Shown here one piece after another: positions 16,366 to 26,309 of a stretch of 64,000 nt of DNA (within the stretch, counting starts at the first letter, position 1; each line of letters opens with the position of its first letter). Location: the NCBI RefSeq assembly GCF_014358015.1, contig NZ_JACONV010000001.1, positions 372,001 through 436,000 of the forward strand. The letters are read 5' to 3'. The notes under the pieces are model-generated. The model did not search any database and had not been told where the DNA came from. It saw only the letters and a list, made by a program, of their open reading frames with translations. Position numbers and translations under genes: made by a program. This DNA comes from Pseudomonas triticifolii (GTDB lineage Bacteria; Pseudomonadota; Gammaproteobacteria; Pseudomonadales; Pseudomonadaceae).

Positions 16366-17046
16366 ATGACGTCTGTTCACGAACCCATTGAAACGTACTC
16401 GCCCAGGCCTTCGGCGGTCGAGGCGCTGGCCGAAAAGCTGAAAGCCCGAATCCTGAACGGCGACTTCGAGCCAGGCGAATTTTTGCGTGATGTGAAAATG
16501 GCCGACGAGTACGAGGTCGCGCGCAACACCTTCCGTAGCGCCGCGCAACTGCTCGTCGCGCTGGGCTTACTGCTGAAGGTGCCTCATCGCGGGTTCTGTA
16601 TCCCTGAATTTGGGCCGAACGACATCGTGGATATCGCCAGGTTGCGAGGTGTTCTGGAAACAGAAGCGGTACGGATGATCATCCTCAATGGCGTCGTTCC
16701 AGCCGACGCCCTGAGCGCTGTGGAGAAACTGCGTAGCGCGCGCGCTGACGCGCCACGTTCAGAAATCGTTACGGCAGATGGCGATTTCCATCGGGCAATC
16801 ATCCGCGCCAGTGGCAGTCCGCGCTTGCAGCGAAGCTACGCGATGCTGGAAAGCGAGATTGAGCTGCTGCTCGTTCTGCAGCAGCCTTGCTACGAAGACC
16901 CCCAGCAGATCATTGCCGATCACGAGCACTTGATCGAGTGCCTTCGCAGCAGGGATTTCGAAACCGCTCGCACAGCGTTCGTCGAGCACTGGGAAGACTT
17001 GAGCACGAAGCTGCTGCGCGCGAACTTCGAGCGTCGGCGTTCCTGA
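16366..17046 (+). CDS. GntR-family transcription regulator (FCD domain)
   Basis: A 226-aa regulator. Residues about 10-75 form the winged helix (DVKMADEYEVARNTFRSAAQ is the HTH). Residues about 80-215 form an all-helical FCD ligand-binding domain with the usual R-x-x-x-E (RLRGVLETEA) and conserved His residues (DFHRAI, DHEHLI) that hold a metal. Such proteins are repressors of carboxylate or amino-acid catabolic genes. The start is uncertain: ATG 16366 or TTG 16351, neither with a strong ribosome site. Divergent from the kinase/PLP/HAD/FAD genes, it is their most likely regulator; it converges on the aldehyde dehydrogenase gene with 35 bp between stops. Confidence 0.87.
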   Translation: MTSVHEPIETYSPRPSAVEALAEKLKARILNGDFEPGEFLRDVKMADEYEVARNTFRSAAQLLVALGLLLKVPHRGFCIPEFGPNDIVDIARLRGVLETEAVRMIILNGVVPADALSAVEKLRSARADAPRSEIVTADGDFHRAIIRASGSPRLQRSYAMLESEIELLLVLQQPCYEDPQQIIADHEHLIECLRSRDFETARTAFVEHWEDLSTKLLRANFERRRS

Positions 17047-17081
17047 AACCTTTCGCGCTTGTGCTGGCGTTGTGCGCTGAC

Positions 17082-18515
17082 CTACTGCCCCACACACCGC
17101 GTCACGTGCTTGACCGACTGATAGGCAGCCAGCCCCCAAGGCCCCAGCTCACGTCCGATGCCGCTGCCCTTGGTACCGCCCCAGGACGTTTCGACGAAAA
17201 CCGCCTGAATCGAATTGATCCACACATGGCCGACGTCCAGTGCATCAGCGACCCGTTCGGCACGTTCAATGTCCGCACTGGCAACGGTGGCCACCAGACC
17301 GAAGCAGCTGTCATTGGCCAGGGCGATGGCCTCGTCTTCAGTGCTGAAACGTCGGGTGCATAGCACCGGCCCGAAGATCTCCTCACGCCACAACCGACTG
17401 CCATCGGGCACATCGGTGTACAGCGTCGGGCTGACGAACCAGCCCTGACCTTGCGGTTCGGTACGTGCGCCTGCCAGACAATTCAGGCCTTCCTCTTTAG
17501 CGACGGCGAAATACTCGCGCACCTTGTGCAACTGCGCCTCGCTGGTCAGCGGCCCCATGTCCACTTCACCGACCATAGGATTACCTACCCGCAGGTTCTC
17601 GAAAGCGGCCTGCAGACGCGGGATCAGCGCTTCCGCGATGCCGTCCTGAATCAGCAAACGCGAGGTGGCCGAGCACATTTGCCCGGCGTTCCAGCAGATG
17701 CCCGCCACAATCCATTCCACGGCCTGATCCGGGTCGCAGTCATCGAACACGATGAACGCCGATTTACCGCCCAGTTCAAGGGTCACCGGCCGGCAGTGGG
17801 CCGCCGAGCTGCGCATCACCTGCGTGCCGACGGCATTGCTCCCCGTGAACGACAGTTTGTCCAGGCCCGCGTGATTGCTCAGCGCCGCGCCGATCTGGGC
17901 TTTGCCATTGACGATGTTCAGCACACCGCACGGCAACCCCACGTGTTCGGCGATCTGGCCATAGGTCTGCTCGATCAGTGGCGTGATTTCCGATGGTTTG
18001 AGCACCACCGTACAACCTGCGGCCAAGGCCGGTGCGAGCTTCCAGGCGCTGGTCACCAATGGAAAATTCCACGGCACGATCAAGCCGACCACGCCCACCG
18101 CTTCCAGGCGCGTGCGAGAGATGAAGCCGGGCACCGGCAGTTCAACGTTGCGCTGCGAGGCCTGGGTTTCGATCAGGTTGGCGTAATAGTTGAAAGTCGC
18201 CACAGCATCGTCCAGATCCACTTCGGCTTCATGGCGCGGTTTGCCGTTGTTGCGCATCTGCAGCACGATCAATGCCTCGCGGCGCTGAAAGAGCTGTGCG
18301 GCAAAGCTGCGCAGTACAGCAGCCCTATGGGCCACTGTCGTCGCCTTCCAGTCAGGCAGCGCAGCACGCGCGGCTGCCACGGCGTGATCAACCTGCGCCG
18401 TGCTGGCTGAAACCAGCTCTGCGAAGGGCTCGCCAAGGGACGGATCGTACACAGTGAGAACATCACTGCCCTCGCCTGCCAGCCATTGACCGTTAATGTA
18501 ATGCGGGGTGTTCAT
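17082..18515 (-). CDS. NAD(P)-dependent aldehyde dehydrogenase (guanidinobutyraldehyde/aminoaldehyde type)
   Basis: A 477-aa ALDH with the family signatures: PWNFPLVTSAWKLAPALAAG, the catalytic-Glu motif LELGGKSAFIV, and the catalytic Cys in NAGQMCSATSRL. It resembles betaine-aldehyde and aminoaldehyde dehydrogenases. ATG 18515 is preceded by GAGGAG at good spacing; the frame is open to 18566 but that start is weaker. It lies 58 bp after the 2-ketoarginine decarboxylase-like gene on the same strand. By context it probably oxidises 4-guanidinobutyraldehyde to 4-guanidinobutyrate, the substrate of GbuA encoded at 26.8-27.8 kb. Confidence 0.9.
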   Translation of the reverse strand: MNTPHYINGQWLAGEGSDVLTVYDPSLGEPFAELVSASTAQVDHAVAAARAALPDWKATTVAHRAAVLRSFAAQLFQRREALIVLQMRNNGKPRHEAEVDLDDAVATFNYYANLIETQASQRNVELPVPGFISRTRLEAVGVVGLIVPWNFPLVTSAWKLAPALAAGCTVVLKPSEITPLIEQTYGQIAEHVGLPCGVLNIVNGKAQIGAALSNHAGLDKLSFTGSNAVGTQVMRSSAAHCRPVTLELGGKSAFIVFDDCDPDQAVEWIVAGICWNAGQMCSATSRLLIQDGIAEALIPRLQAAFENLRVGNPMVGEVDMGPLTSEAQLHKVREYFAVAKEEGLNCLAGARTEPQGQGWFVSPTLYTDVPDGSRLWREEIFGPVLCTRRFSTEDEAIALANDSCFGLVATVASADIERAERVADALDVGHVWINSIQAVFVETSWGGTKGSGIGRELGPWGLAAYQSVKHVTRCVGQ

Positions 18516-18573
18516 CGAGCTGTGCTCCTCGAAACAACGATTTAGGCCTCTACAAGGCTCTGTCACTCAGGAT

Positions 18574-20175
18574 TTATGGGGCAAAGGGTGGCGCTTCGTT
18601 GACTTCGATGATCAGCGGCCGGTCGCTCGGTGCTTCGCGCAGCAGCGTTTGCAGGTGCGCATGATCGCGGGCGCGCTCGGCCAGGCAGCCGAACCCCCGG
18701 GCGATGGTCAAAAAGTCCGGTGTGTAGATGTCTACGCCCAGCGGCGTGATAGCGCGACGCTCCATATAGCGCTTGATCTCGCCATACCCCTGGTTATTCC
18801 ACAGGAGCACAATGATTCCCACCTGCGCTTCCACCGCACTGGCCAGTTCAGGCAACGTGAACTGAATGCCGCCATCCCCCATCAGACTGATCACAGGCAC
18901 CGTCGGGTCGGCAAGTTTCGCGCCGATCGCCGCAGGCAGGCCGTAACCCAGCGTGCCGTAGCCGGTCGATGCATTGAACCAGCGTCGCGGGCCGTCGAGG
19001 TCGACCAGGTGATTACCGCTGTAAACGGTCTGGGTCGAATCGCCGACAAAGCGCGCCTCGGGCAACACCTCAAGAATGCAGTCGAACAACGTCCGGTAAT
19101 GCGCCCACCCCCCGAAGTCTTCGGCCAATTGCCTGCGCACCTCGGCGGCCTGTTGCGCGCCAGGGCTGTCGGCACTTGCGGTGCGCGGTGGCAAAGCGTC
19201 CAGCAGTGCCTGCATGGCGTGCCGGGCATCGCTGACAATCGAAAGGCTCGGCGTATGGTTGCGGGATAGTTGCGTCGCATCGATGTCGATACGAATCAGC
19301 TCGCCGCCCAAGCGAAAGTTGCCGTCAAACACCACGTCGTAATCGGTCTCGCCCAGCTCGGTGCCGATTGCCAGCACCACATCGGCGTCCAGCGCCAGTT
19401 GTCGTACGGGAATCAGCGACTGGTTGCTGCCGATCAATAACGGATGATCACTCGGCAACACCCCCTTGGCATTAATGGTCAGCGCCGTGGGGGAATCGAG
19501 ACGAATAGCCAGCTCGCGCGCTTCGTGCGTGGCCTCCACGCAACCACCGCCCAGTAGCAAAAGTGGTCGTTTGGCGTTCTGCAGGCGAGTGGCCGCTTCC
19601 TGGATCGCTGCCGGGTCGGGTGTTGGGCGGGCAATCACCTGGCGCGGGCGCACCTGCAGGTGATCGGCAGCCGTCGTGATGATGTCCAGCGGCAACTCAA
19701 TGTGTACCGGTCGCGGTCGCTGGCTGTCGAACACCGCAAACGCCCTGACCAGGACATCGGGCAGTTCGTCGACGTTCATCAGTGTATGGCTGAAGGCGCT
19801 GACGCCCGCGACCATTGCGCGCTGGTCGGGTAGTTCGTGCAGGTAGCCGTTGCCCAGTCCGAGCCTTGCGCGTTCGTTTACGCTGGAGATCACCAGCATC
19901 GGGATCGAGTCGGCGTAGGCCTGCCCCATGGCCGTGAGAATGTTGGTCATCCCCGGCCCGGTGATGATAAAACATACGCCGGGTTTGCCACTGACCCTGG
20001 CGTAACCGTCAGCCATGAACCCTGCGCCCTGCTCATGACGCGGGGTGATATGGCGAATGCTGCTGGCGGGCAGACCTCGATACAGCTCAACGGTGTGCAC
20101 ACCGGGGATGCCGAACACTGTTTCGACGCCCCAGGCTTGCAACTGTTTGACGAGAAACTCTCCACAGGTGGTCAT
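18574..20175 (-). CDS. aruI: ThDP-dependent decarboxylase, 5-guanidino-2-oxopentanoate decarboxylase-like (AruI)
   Basis: A 533-aa protein of the acetolactate-synthase/benzoylformate-decarboxylase family. The catalytic Glu is in [15 protein letters not shown] near residue 50. The ThDP-Mg site is [13 protein letters not shown] through NNQGY in the C-terminal third. The acetolactate-synthase FAD-domain features are not obvious. The best fit is AruI, which decarboxylates 2-ketoarginine to 4-guanidinobutyraldehyde in the arginine transaminase pathway. The specificity is inferred from context: an adjacent aldehyde dehydrogenase, an amino-acid importer, and a nearby guanidinobutyrase. ATG 20175 has AGGAGG and overlaps the ABC-gene stop by 4 nt (ATGA), so the two are translationally coupled. 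No AruH-type transaminase is in the window. Confidence 0.78.
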   Translation of the reverse strand: MTTCGEFLVKQLQAWGVETVFGIPGVHTVELYRGLPASSIRHITPRHEQGAGFMADGYARVSGKPGVCFIITGPGMTNILTAMGQAYADSIPMLVISSVNERARLGLGNGYLHELPDQRAMVAGVSAFSHTLMNVDELPDVLVRAFAVFDSQRPRPVHIELPLDIITTAADHLQVRPRQVIARPTPDPAAIQEAATRLQNAKRPLLLLGGGCVEATHEARELAIRLDSPTALTINAKGVLPSDHPLLIGSNQSLIPVRQLALDADVVLAIGTELGETDYDVVFDGNFRLGGELIRIDIDATQLSRNHTPSLSIVSDARHAMQALLDALPPRTASADSPGAQQAAEVRRQLAEDFGGWAHYRTLFDCILEVLPEARFVGDSTQTVYSGNHLVDLDGPRRWFNASTGYGTLGYGLPAAIGAKLADPTVPVISLMGDGGIQFTLPELASAVEAQVGIIVLLWNNQGYGEIKRYMERRAITPLGVDIYTPDFLTIARGFGCLAERARDHAHLQTLLREAPSDRPLIIEVNEAPPFAP

Positions 20176-21689
20176 GCAGTTGCCTCCTGTTCCAGACCGA
20201 TAAAGCGCCGCACCCGCTCGTGACCCTTGCTACGGATGTCGGCGGGTGATGCATCTGCGGCCACGTGACCGTTTTCCATGAACACAATGCGGTCGGAAAT
20301 CGACAGTGCGAAATCCATCTCGTGGGTGACGATCAGCATGGTCATGCCCTCTTCTGCCAGGTCACGAATGACGTTGAGTACGTCGCCCACCAGTTCAGGA
20401 TCAAGCGCCGAGGTCGGCTCGTCGAACAGCATGATGTCCGGTTCCATGGCCAGCGCGCGGGCGATGGCAACGCGTTGTTGCTGGCCGCCCGACAACTGAT
20501 GCGGGTATTTGTCGGCATGGGCCAGCAGGCCGACCCGGTCAAGCAACGCATGCCCCTTGCGGCGCAGCTCCCGGGTACTGGCCAGCCCGTGGTAACGCGG
20601 GGCCAGAATCACGTTGTCGAGAATGGTGCGGTGCGGGAACAGGTTGAAGTTCTGGAACACCATGCCGATGCGTCGGATGCCCTGGCGGATGACAGGCGAG
20701 TCTGGGTGCTTGCCAGCGGCGATGTAGTCATTGCCGAATAACACAATCTCGCCCTTGTCGATGCTCTCAAGGGTGTTGATCGTTCGAATCAGCGACGTCT
20801 TGCCGGACCCTGAGGGGCCGATAATGGAAATAACCTCACCTGGACGTACGGACAGATCGATGCCTTTGAGCACCTCATGACTCCCGTAGCGTTTGTGAAT
20901 GCAGCGCAGCGACAAGGCGTCGGCCTGGCCTGCGATCTTTTGCGCACGCGGTTTGCCCTGTGCGGCCGGTTGACGCAACGCAGCGACCTCGCTGTCATTC
21001 ATGGTCTGGGCGTTCTTGCGCGCCAGGTCCAGATGCCGCTCGGCCCACTGAAGCACCCAACCGAACACCGTGACGATGAGTACGTAATACACGGCCACGG
21101 CGGCGAGGGTTTCGAGCACCAGAAAGTTCTGCGCGTACAGGCGCTGACCGACCAGCAACAGTTCGTTCAGGGAAATCACCGAGACCAGCGAGGTGAGTTT
21201 GACGATGGTCACGTATTCGTTGGTCAGTGTCGGCAAGGCGATGCGAATCGCCTGCGGAATGATCACCAGCCGTTGCGCGCCGAGCCCGCGCACACCCAAG
21301 GCTTTGGCGGCCTCACGCTGCCCCTTGAGCACCGATAGCAATCCGCCGCGATGGATTTCGGCCATGTACGCCGTCTCCGTCAGCACCAGCGCGATGAGCC
21401 CTGCATAGAAAGGCTGAGACAGCACGCTGCCCGCCGATGGAAACAGCTGCGGCAGGTTGTAGACGAACACCAGCAACACCAACAGCGGAATGCTGCGAAA
21501 CAGCCAGATATAAAAACTTGCCGGCAAACGCAGCCAGGCGTGGCTGGACAGTTTGGCGCTGGCGAGCACGAAGCCCAGCGCAAGCCCCAGCGTCCACGAC
21601 AGCGTGCTCAACTGAACCACGGTGAGGCAGGCTTTCCAGAAAGCGGAGAACGAAAACAGTGAGAAAAAATAAGCCCAATCGAATGCCAT
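20172..21689 (-). CDS. Amino-acid ABC transporter, permease-ATPase fusion
   Basis: A 505-aa protein joining two normally separate subunits. Residues about 10-225 are a polar-amino-acid permease (HisM/GlnP type) with several membrane segments and the coupling-loop region [15 protein letters not shown]. Residues about 250-500 are a GlnQ/HisP-type ATPase with Walker [10 protein letters not shown], signature LSGGQQQR, Walker [14 protein letters not shown] and the switch His (VTHEM). With the binding protein encoded upstream it imports an amino acid or guanidino compound across the inner membrane. ATG 21689 has GAGG upstream. No second permease is seen, so it presumably works as a homodimer. Confidence 0.92.
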   Translation of the reverse strand: MAFDWAYFFSLFSFSAFWKACLTVVQLSTLSWTLGLALGFVLASAKLSSHAWLRLPASFYIWLFRSIPLLVLLVFVYNLPQLFPSAGSVLSQPFYAGLIALVLTETAYMAEIHRGGLLSVLKGQREAAKALGVRGLGAQRLVIIPQAIRIALPTLTNEYVTIVKLTSLVSVISLNELLLVGQRLYAQNFLVLETLAAVAVYYVLIVTVFGWVLQWAERHLDLARKNAQTMNDSEVAALRQPAAQGKPRAQKIAGQADALSLRCIHKRYGSHEVLKGIDLSVRPGEVISIIGPSGSGKTSLIRTINTLESIDKGEIVLFGNDYIAAGKHPDSPVIRQGIRRIGMVFQNFNLFPHRTILDNVILAPRYHGLASTRELRRKGHALLDRVGLLAHADKYPHQLSGGQQQRVAIARALAMEPDIMLFDEPTSALDPELVGDVLNVIRDLAEEGMTMLIVTHEMDFALSISDRIVFMENGHVAADASPADIRSKGHERVRRFIGLEQEATA

Positions 21690-21817
21690 GTTGACCTCGG
21701 TGCAGCGGGTGAAGGTGATGGCCGGTGTAGCTGTGGCGTTAAGGAGCGAATGTCGCGTCGAGCGCAAGATTGCTGCTCAGCTGACAATGCGTAATCCACT
21801 GTGCAAACGCATTTCCC

Positions 21818-21903
21818 GTGGGAGGCGGCTTGCCGGCGATGGCGTCAGTCCAGTCACTGCAAAGTCGCTTTCAATATTGCATCGCCGGCAAGCCGCCTCC
21901 CAC
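21818..21903. repeat. REP doublet (REPIN)
   Basis: A 23-nt unit starting GTGGGAGGCGGCTTGCCGG at 21818-21840 recurs as a perfect inverted copy at 21881-21903, with a 40-nt spacer. This is the palindromic extragenic repeat of Pseudomonas arranged head-to-head. It sits between the binding-protein and ABC-fusion genes of one leftward unit, so the transcript would form a long stem that could reduce read-through or stabilise the upstream message. Confidence 0.85.
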
Positions 21904-21955
21904 AGTGGGTGTTTGCTGTGCGACCTGGTTGTCTCAGGACCACAGCGCTACTGAG

Positions 21956-22750
21956 TCACGCAGGCTCAAGGTTGTATTTTTTGAGAAGCTCGGTGTATTC
22001 GCTGCTCTTCTTCCAGGCGTCCACTGCACTGCGCATGTGCTCCACCAACTCCGCATTGCCCTTCTTCACATAGATACCCAGCGTTTGTGGATACAGCGAT
22101 TTCTGCGAGCTGATCAGGATGCGGCCGCGGGCTTTATCAATGATCATCTGCGCGGCGGCGGAGATTTCCAGGTGTGCCTGAATATTGCCGGACATCAGCG
22201 CCTGGGACGCCTCGGCGGTGGTCGGGAATTCGCTGATTGCGATCTCGCCCTTGTTCTGTTTTGCACAGTAATCGGCAGACACCGCTTTTAGCTGGTTGAT
22301 CCAGTTGGTGCCTTGCTGAAGGCCGACTTTCATACCGCACAAGTCTTCCGGCTGCTGCGGTTTGCTGGTGTTGTCGCTGCGCACCATGATGGCGGCACCG
22401 ACTTGCGCGTACGGAATCGCGTCGGCCTGCTTGGTACGCTCATCGGTGATGTACATACCGGAAATGATGGTGTCGAAGCGGTTGGCGTTCAGCCCCAGGA
22501 TCAGGTTAGGAAAACGGGTATCGACAAACTCGACCTTCAGGCCACCCAACTGCTTGGCCAGCGCCGTGGAAACCTCCGGGTCGAAGCCTACGACCTTGTC
22601 GCCATCGTAGGATTCGAACGGCGGATAGGAAATCTCCATACCCACCTTGAGCGTGCCGGGTGTGGCGGTGGGTGCTGCATGAACGGCACCGGCGAATAGG
22701 GCCAGACCTAGAACCGAAGTGGCAAGGCGCGAAAGCGTGGTGTTTTGCAT
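21956..22750 (-). CDS. Amino-acid ABC transporter substrate-binding protein
   Basis: A 264-aa periplasmic family-3 solute-binding protein. A signal peptide (hydrophobic TSVLGLALFAGAVHA with cleavage after AHA-type residues near 25) is followed by GTLKVGMEISYPPFESYD, the typical first strand of polar-amino-acid binding proteins. ATG 22750 is favoured by the signal peptide; ATG 22759 is the alternative. It delivers a ligand to the permease-ATPase fusion encoded downstream past the REPIN. The ligand is unknown; arginine or another guanidino compound would fit the gene company. It starts 32 bp after the oxygenase gene. Confidence 0.92.
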   Translation of the reverse strand: MQNTTLSRLATSVLGLALFAGAVHAAPTATPGTLKVGMEISYPPFESYDGDKVVGFDPEVSTALAKQLGGLKVEFVDTRFPNLILGLNANRFDTIISGMYITDERTKQADAIPYAQVGAAIMVRSDNTSKPQQPEDLCGMKVGLQQGTNWINQLKAVSADYCAKQNKGEIAISEFPTTAEASQALMSGNIQAHLEISAAAQMIIDKARGRILISSQKSLYPQTLGIYVKKGNAELVEHMRSAVDAWKKSSEYTELLKKYNLEPA

Positions 22751-22782
22751 AGTAGTCATTCCAGATTGAGGGAAACGGCAGG

Positions 22783-23820
22783 TCACGAAGTCACGCTCTG
22801 GTTTTTCAGGTGCCCGAAGCTTGATGGCTTTCTGGCCCGTTCCGGCAGGGCAAGTTGCCCGCTGGCGACGCGCTGGCGAAGGTATTGATAGGTTTGCAAA
22901 GCCTGGGCCCACATGTGCTCGCCGATGGCGATTTCCTCGTAGCCCTCCCCGGCAGCGGCAAACTGCGGCAGGGGCTTGATCAGCGTGTGGTAGTCGCAGG
23001 CGTAAAACAGCGGGAAGGAATAGCGCTCTTGTCGGACCTTGCGCACTCGATGCGCAGTGGCGACGAACGTGCCGCTGGTCATGACTTCAAGCATGTCGCC
23101 GATGTTGACCACGAAGGCGTCCAATAGCGGAGGCGCGTCGATCCACTCGCCCCGTTCGTTCATGACTTCAAGCCCGGGCTGATCGGCCTTGAGAATGGTG
23201 AAGCACTCGTAGTCGGTGTGCGCGCCTATGCCCGGAGCGTCCTCGGCCGTGGCGTCGAACGGGTAATGGATCAGGCGCAGTTTTGAAGGCGGGAAACAGG
23301 CCATCTCATCGAAGTAATGCTCGTTCAGGCCCAAGGCCAGCGCAAAGCCGCGAAACAGCTGATGCCCCAAGGCGAACACCGCCTGGTAATAGGCCTGCAC
23401 GGCGACCTTGAATCCAGGCAAGGTCGGCCAGTCGTTCGGCCCCAGCAACGGCGTGCCTGCGAGGACCAAAGGGTTATCGGCGGGCACTTCGAAGCCGATA
23501 TCGAACGCCTCCTTGTGGTCAGGTTTTCCAGTGCCGTAGACCTCTTCCCCTTCCGGCACGAAACCTTTGTGGGTCTGCGAGGAGCCAATGTAGTGACGCA
23601 TCTTGGCGTCGATCGGCTGGGCGAAATACTGTTCGGCCGCGCGGTGCAGGTTGTCGATCAGCGCAGGCTCGACACCGTGACCGGTAATGTACAAAAAACC
23701 CACTTGGCGGGCAGCCTCGCCCAACGCCTGAGCCACGGCCAGGCGATCTTCAAGGCGTTCGCTGAACAAGCCCTGGATATCGACCACCGGAATACGGGTG
23801 AAAGCGGGACGTTCACTCAT
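22783..23820 (-). CDS. Fe(II)/2-oxoglutarate-dependent oxygenase (isopenicillin N synthase family)
   Basis: A 345-aa protein with an N-terminal DIOX_N region (IPVVDIQGLF; GFLYITGHGV) and a C-terminal jelly roll. The iron facial triad is visible as H201-T-D203 (GIGAHTDYE) and H257 (ATAHRV), with R266 in RYSFP binding 2-oxoglutarate. It probably hydroxylates an amino acid or small amine. The family includes the P. syringae ethylene-forming enzyme and plant guanidino-amino-acid hydroxylases, and several stretches (GEEVYGTGKPD, GIGAHTDY) look related to that branch. With guanidino-pathway genes on both sides, a guanidino substrate is a reasonable but unproven guess. ATG 23820 overlaps the TIM-barrel stop by 4 nt. 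Confidence 0.88.
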   Translation of the reverse strand: MSERPAFTRIPVVDIQGLFSERLEDRLAVAQALGEAARQVGFLYITGHGVEPALIDNLHRAAEQYFAQPIDAKMRHYIGSSQTHKGFVPEGEEVYGTGKPDHKEAFDIGFEVPADNPLVLAGTPLLGPNDWPTLPGFKVAVQAYYQAVFALGHQLFRGFALALGLNEHYFDEMACFPPSKLRLIHYPFDATAEDAPGIGAHTDYECFTILKADQPGLEVMNERGEWIDAPPLLDAFVVNIGDMLEVMTSGTFVATAHRVRKVRQERYSFPLFYACDYHTLIKPLPQFAAAGEGYEEIAIGEHMWAQALQTYQYLRQRVASGQLALPERARKPSSFGHLKNQSVTS

Positions 23821-24677
23821 GACTGCGGCCTCACGGTTTGATGGAAGACGGTGTTGAAATCCTCGCGTTCGGTGCGTCCCATCCAGGCGTTGAGGCTCCA
23901 TAGGTCGGCCACCGGCACATCGGTAAACGGCAAGTGATGCAGGTAGCCATCAGGGCCGAACTCCGGGGTCAGGGTCGTGCCGGTGTAACCACGCGCCGCT
24001 TGGGATTTCCAGATATCGGCCCAGTGTTGCTGATGGAACGCCAGCGCCCCGGCATACTCGGGCGCTGCCGGATGCGGTACTTGAGGGCCCTGGTCATAAC
24101 CGACTCGCGCCTGAATGTGGTGCACACGCTCGACAAAGGCGCGCAGATCGTCGGCCGGGTCATTCAACAGGCGCTCGCACGTCACCACCCAATGGCTGAT
24201 GTCGCTGGTAAAACGCAGGTCCGGCACTTGCTCGATCAACTGCAGTGTCAGCCAGGGATTGAACAGCGAACGCGCCCGGTGTGTCTCGAAGCTGCACATC
24301 AAGCCGCTGCGAGCGGCGATCTGAAGCGCCTCACCGAAAAAGTCCACTTGCTGCGCCAAAGGCCAGCGATCGTTGCCAGCCAGCACGTTGACGAAACGCG
24401 GCTCAAGCTCCGTCGCCAGCTGCAATTTGCGGGCAAAATCTGCCAGGTGTTCGGCAGGCGTTGCAGATTGCAGCGGCAGCACAGGTGTCGAGGTGAACAG
24501 AATGGCGATGTAGGGCACACGGTTGTCACGCAAAAACGCGGCGAACGCGGCACGCTCTGAATCCTGTTCGGGGATACGGGCTTCGAACCCGTCAAAGCCT
24601 GCCTCGTGGGCCTCGTCCAGCGCCTGCTGCCACGTTCCGCGATAACCCCACAACGTACGAAATATTTCCAGTTTCAT
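23817..24677 (-). CDS. Xylose-isomerase-like TIM-barrel protein
   Basis: A 286-aa sugar-phosphate isomerase/epimerase-fold protein. The likely metal ligands are E131 (SFETH), D159 (TSDISHW), H188 in VHHIQAR and the Glu of LTPEFGP, in the order seen in this superfamily. The exact reaction is unknown; members isomerise, epimerise, dehydrate or cleave small carbonyl compounds. ATG 24677 follows GAGG. Its stop overlaps the oxygenase start (ATGA), so the two proteins are made together and probably act in sequence, for example on an unstable hydroxylated product of the oxygenase. Confidence 0.85.
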   Translation of the reverse strand: MKLEIFRTLWGYRGTWQQALDEAHEAGFDGFEARIPEQDSERAAFAAFLRDNRVPYIAILFTSTPVLPLQSATPAEHLADFARKLQLATELEPRFVNVLAGNDRWPLAQQVDFFGEALQIAARSGLMCSFETHRARSLFNPWLTLQLIEQVPDLRFTSDISHWVVTCERLLNDPADDLRAFVERVHHIQARVGYDQGPQVPHPAAPEYAGALAFHQQHWADIWKSQAARGYTGTTLTPEFGPDGYLHHLPFTDVPVADLWSLNAWMGRTEREDFNTVFHQTVRPQS

Positions 24678-24719
24678 GGGTTCACCTCACCATGTGTGCC
24701 CGATCGGGCACAGCGCTGA

Positions 24720-26258
24720 TCACGAATGGACGGGAGCCGGTTGCGCGGCGTTGCTCATGGCCTTGTGGCCGAGCATCGGGTGAGCACCCTTGGGACCGTA
24801 CACGCCGGCAGGCTCGGGAAACGTGCGCAGCAGGGTCAGGTACAGCAGCGTTGCCAGGCCAAGCGTGATCGGCAGGCTGATATCAATGCCGCCTGCCAGA
24901 TCGCCCAGCGGGCCAACGAACTGCCCCGGCAGGTTGACGAAGCACAGGCCTGTGACCGCACTGGGAATCCAGGCACCCAGCCCGCGCCAGTTCCAGCCAT
25001 TCTGAAACCAGTAGTGCCCGCCGCGTTGACCACGGGTGAAGACTTGCAGGTCATCCGAGTGGTAGAAACCACGGCGGCTGATCAGACCGAGGATCATGAC
25101 CACCATCCATGGGCTGGTGCAGGTAATGATCAGCACCGCGAAGGTCGACACGCTCTGCACCAGATTGAAGGTGAAGCGACCGACGAAGATAAAGGCGATG
25201 GCGGCCACACCGATCAACAACGTCGCCCCGGCGCGACTCAGCAGGCGCGGGAAGATGCTCGACATGTCCAGTCCCGTGCCGTACAGCGCCGTGGTCCCGG
25301 TGGAGAGTCCACCGATCACGGCAATCAGGCACACCGGCAGGAAGAACCAGCCCGGTGAAATGGCCAGCAAACCGCCGACGTAATTATTGGTTTCGATGTA
25401 CTGCGGTGCCTGACTGGCCACCAGCGTCGCCGTGCACAGCCCGAACAGAAAGGGAATCAGCGTACCGGCTTGCGCGGCCAAAACGGCCAGCATGATTCGC
25501 GTTTGCGACGTTTCACGCGGAATGTATCGCGACCAGTCACCCAGAAAAGCACCGAACGACACCGGATTGCTCATCGCCAGCAGCGCTGCGCCGACAAAAG
25601 CGGCCCAGAAACCGGGCTGTTGAAGGTTGACGCTGCCTGCATAGCCCGAATCGAAAGGCCCGGCAAATGCGAAGATGCCCAGCAGAAACAATAGACTGGA
25701 CGCCCACACCGCGATCTTGTTGACCCACAGCATGAAGCGGAAGCCGAAGATGCACACCACCAGTACCAACACGGCAAACAGTCCATAGGCCAGCCCCAGG
25801 CTGAAGTCGTTTTCCGGCAGGCCGACCAGGCGCTGTGCGCCACCAACCAGTGCATCACCTGAGCTCCACACAGAAAGAGAGAAGAACGCCACGGCCGTCA
25901 GCAGCGACAAAAACGATCCGATAATGCGCCCGTGGACCCCGAAATGTGCGCCGGAAGACACTGCGTTGTTGGTGCCGTTAAGTGCGCCGAACAGCCCCAT
26001 CGGCGCGAGGATCAAAGCACCTACGGCCACCCCGAGCACAATCGCCCAGAGTCCAGCCTGAAACGACAACCCGAACAGCACGGGGAAACTGCCCAGCACG
26101 GCAGTCGAAAACGTATTGGCACCGCCGAAGATCAGACGGAACAGATCAAGCGGGCGGGCGTTGCGCTGGCTGTCGGGTATCTGCTCGACACCCCAGGTCT
26201 CGATGTGCGTTTGCACGCGGGTTGCAGCACGGTTTTCGGGATGCGTCGAATGGCTCAT
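24720..26258 (-). CDS. NCS1-family nucleobase/cation symporter-like permease
   Basis: A 512-aa polytopic inner-membrane protein with about 12 hydrophobic segments. The N-terminal region RPLDLFRLIFGGANTF and the APMGLFGALNGTNNAVSSGA loop are NCS1 (cytosine/purine/allantoin permease) features. ATG 26258 has GGAG at 8 nt. It lies in the order permease-SnoaL-gbuA-gbuR, matching what I recall of the P. aeruginosa gbu locus (PA1419-PA1422), so it likely imports 4-guanidinobutyrate or a related compound with Na+ or H+. Substrate is inference from position. Confidence 0.88.
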   Translation of the reverse strand: MSHSTHPENRAATRVQTHIETWGVEQIPDSQRNARPLDLFRLIFGGANTFSTAVLGSFPVLFGLSFQAGLWAIVLGVAVGALILAPMGLFGALNGTNNAVSSGAHFGVHGRIIGSFLSLLTAVAFFSLSVWSSGDALVGGAQRLVGLPENDFSLGLAYGLFAVLVLVVCIFGFRFMLWVNKIAVWASSLLFLLGIFAFAGPFDSGYAGSVNLQQPGFWAAFVGAALLAMSNPVSFGAFLGDWSRYIPRETSQTRIMLAVLAAQAGTLIPFLFGLCTATLVASQAPQYIETNNYVGGLLAISPGWFFLPVCLIAVIGGLSTGTTALYGTGLDMSSIFPRLLSRAGATLLIGVAAIAFIFVGRFTFNLVQSVSTFAVLIITCTSPWMVVMILGLISRRGFYHSDDLQVFTRGQRGGHYWFQNGWNWRGLGAWIPSAVTGLCFVNLPGQFVGPLGDLAGGIDISLPITLGLATLLYLTLLRTFPEPAGVYGPKGAHPMLGHKAMSNAAQPAPVHS

Positions 26259-26309
26259 GTGTTGCTCCAGCACCTGTCACGGTTGTTGTAAGGCCAGCGC
26301 AGGCACGCT

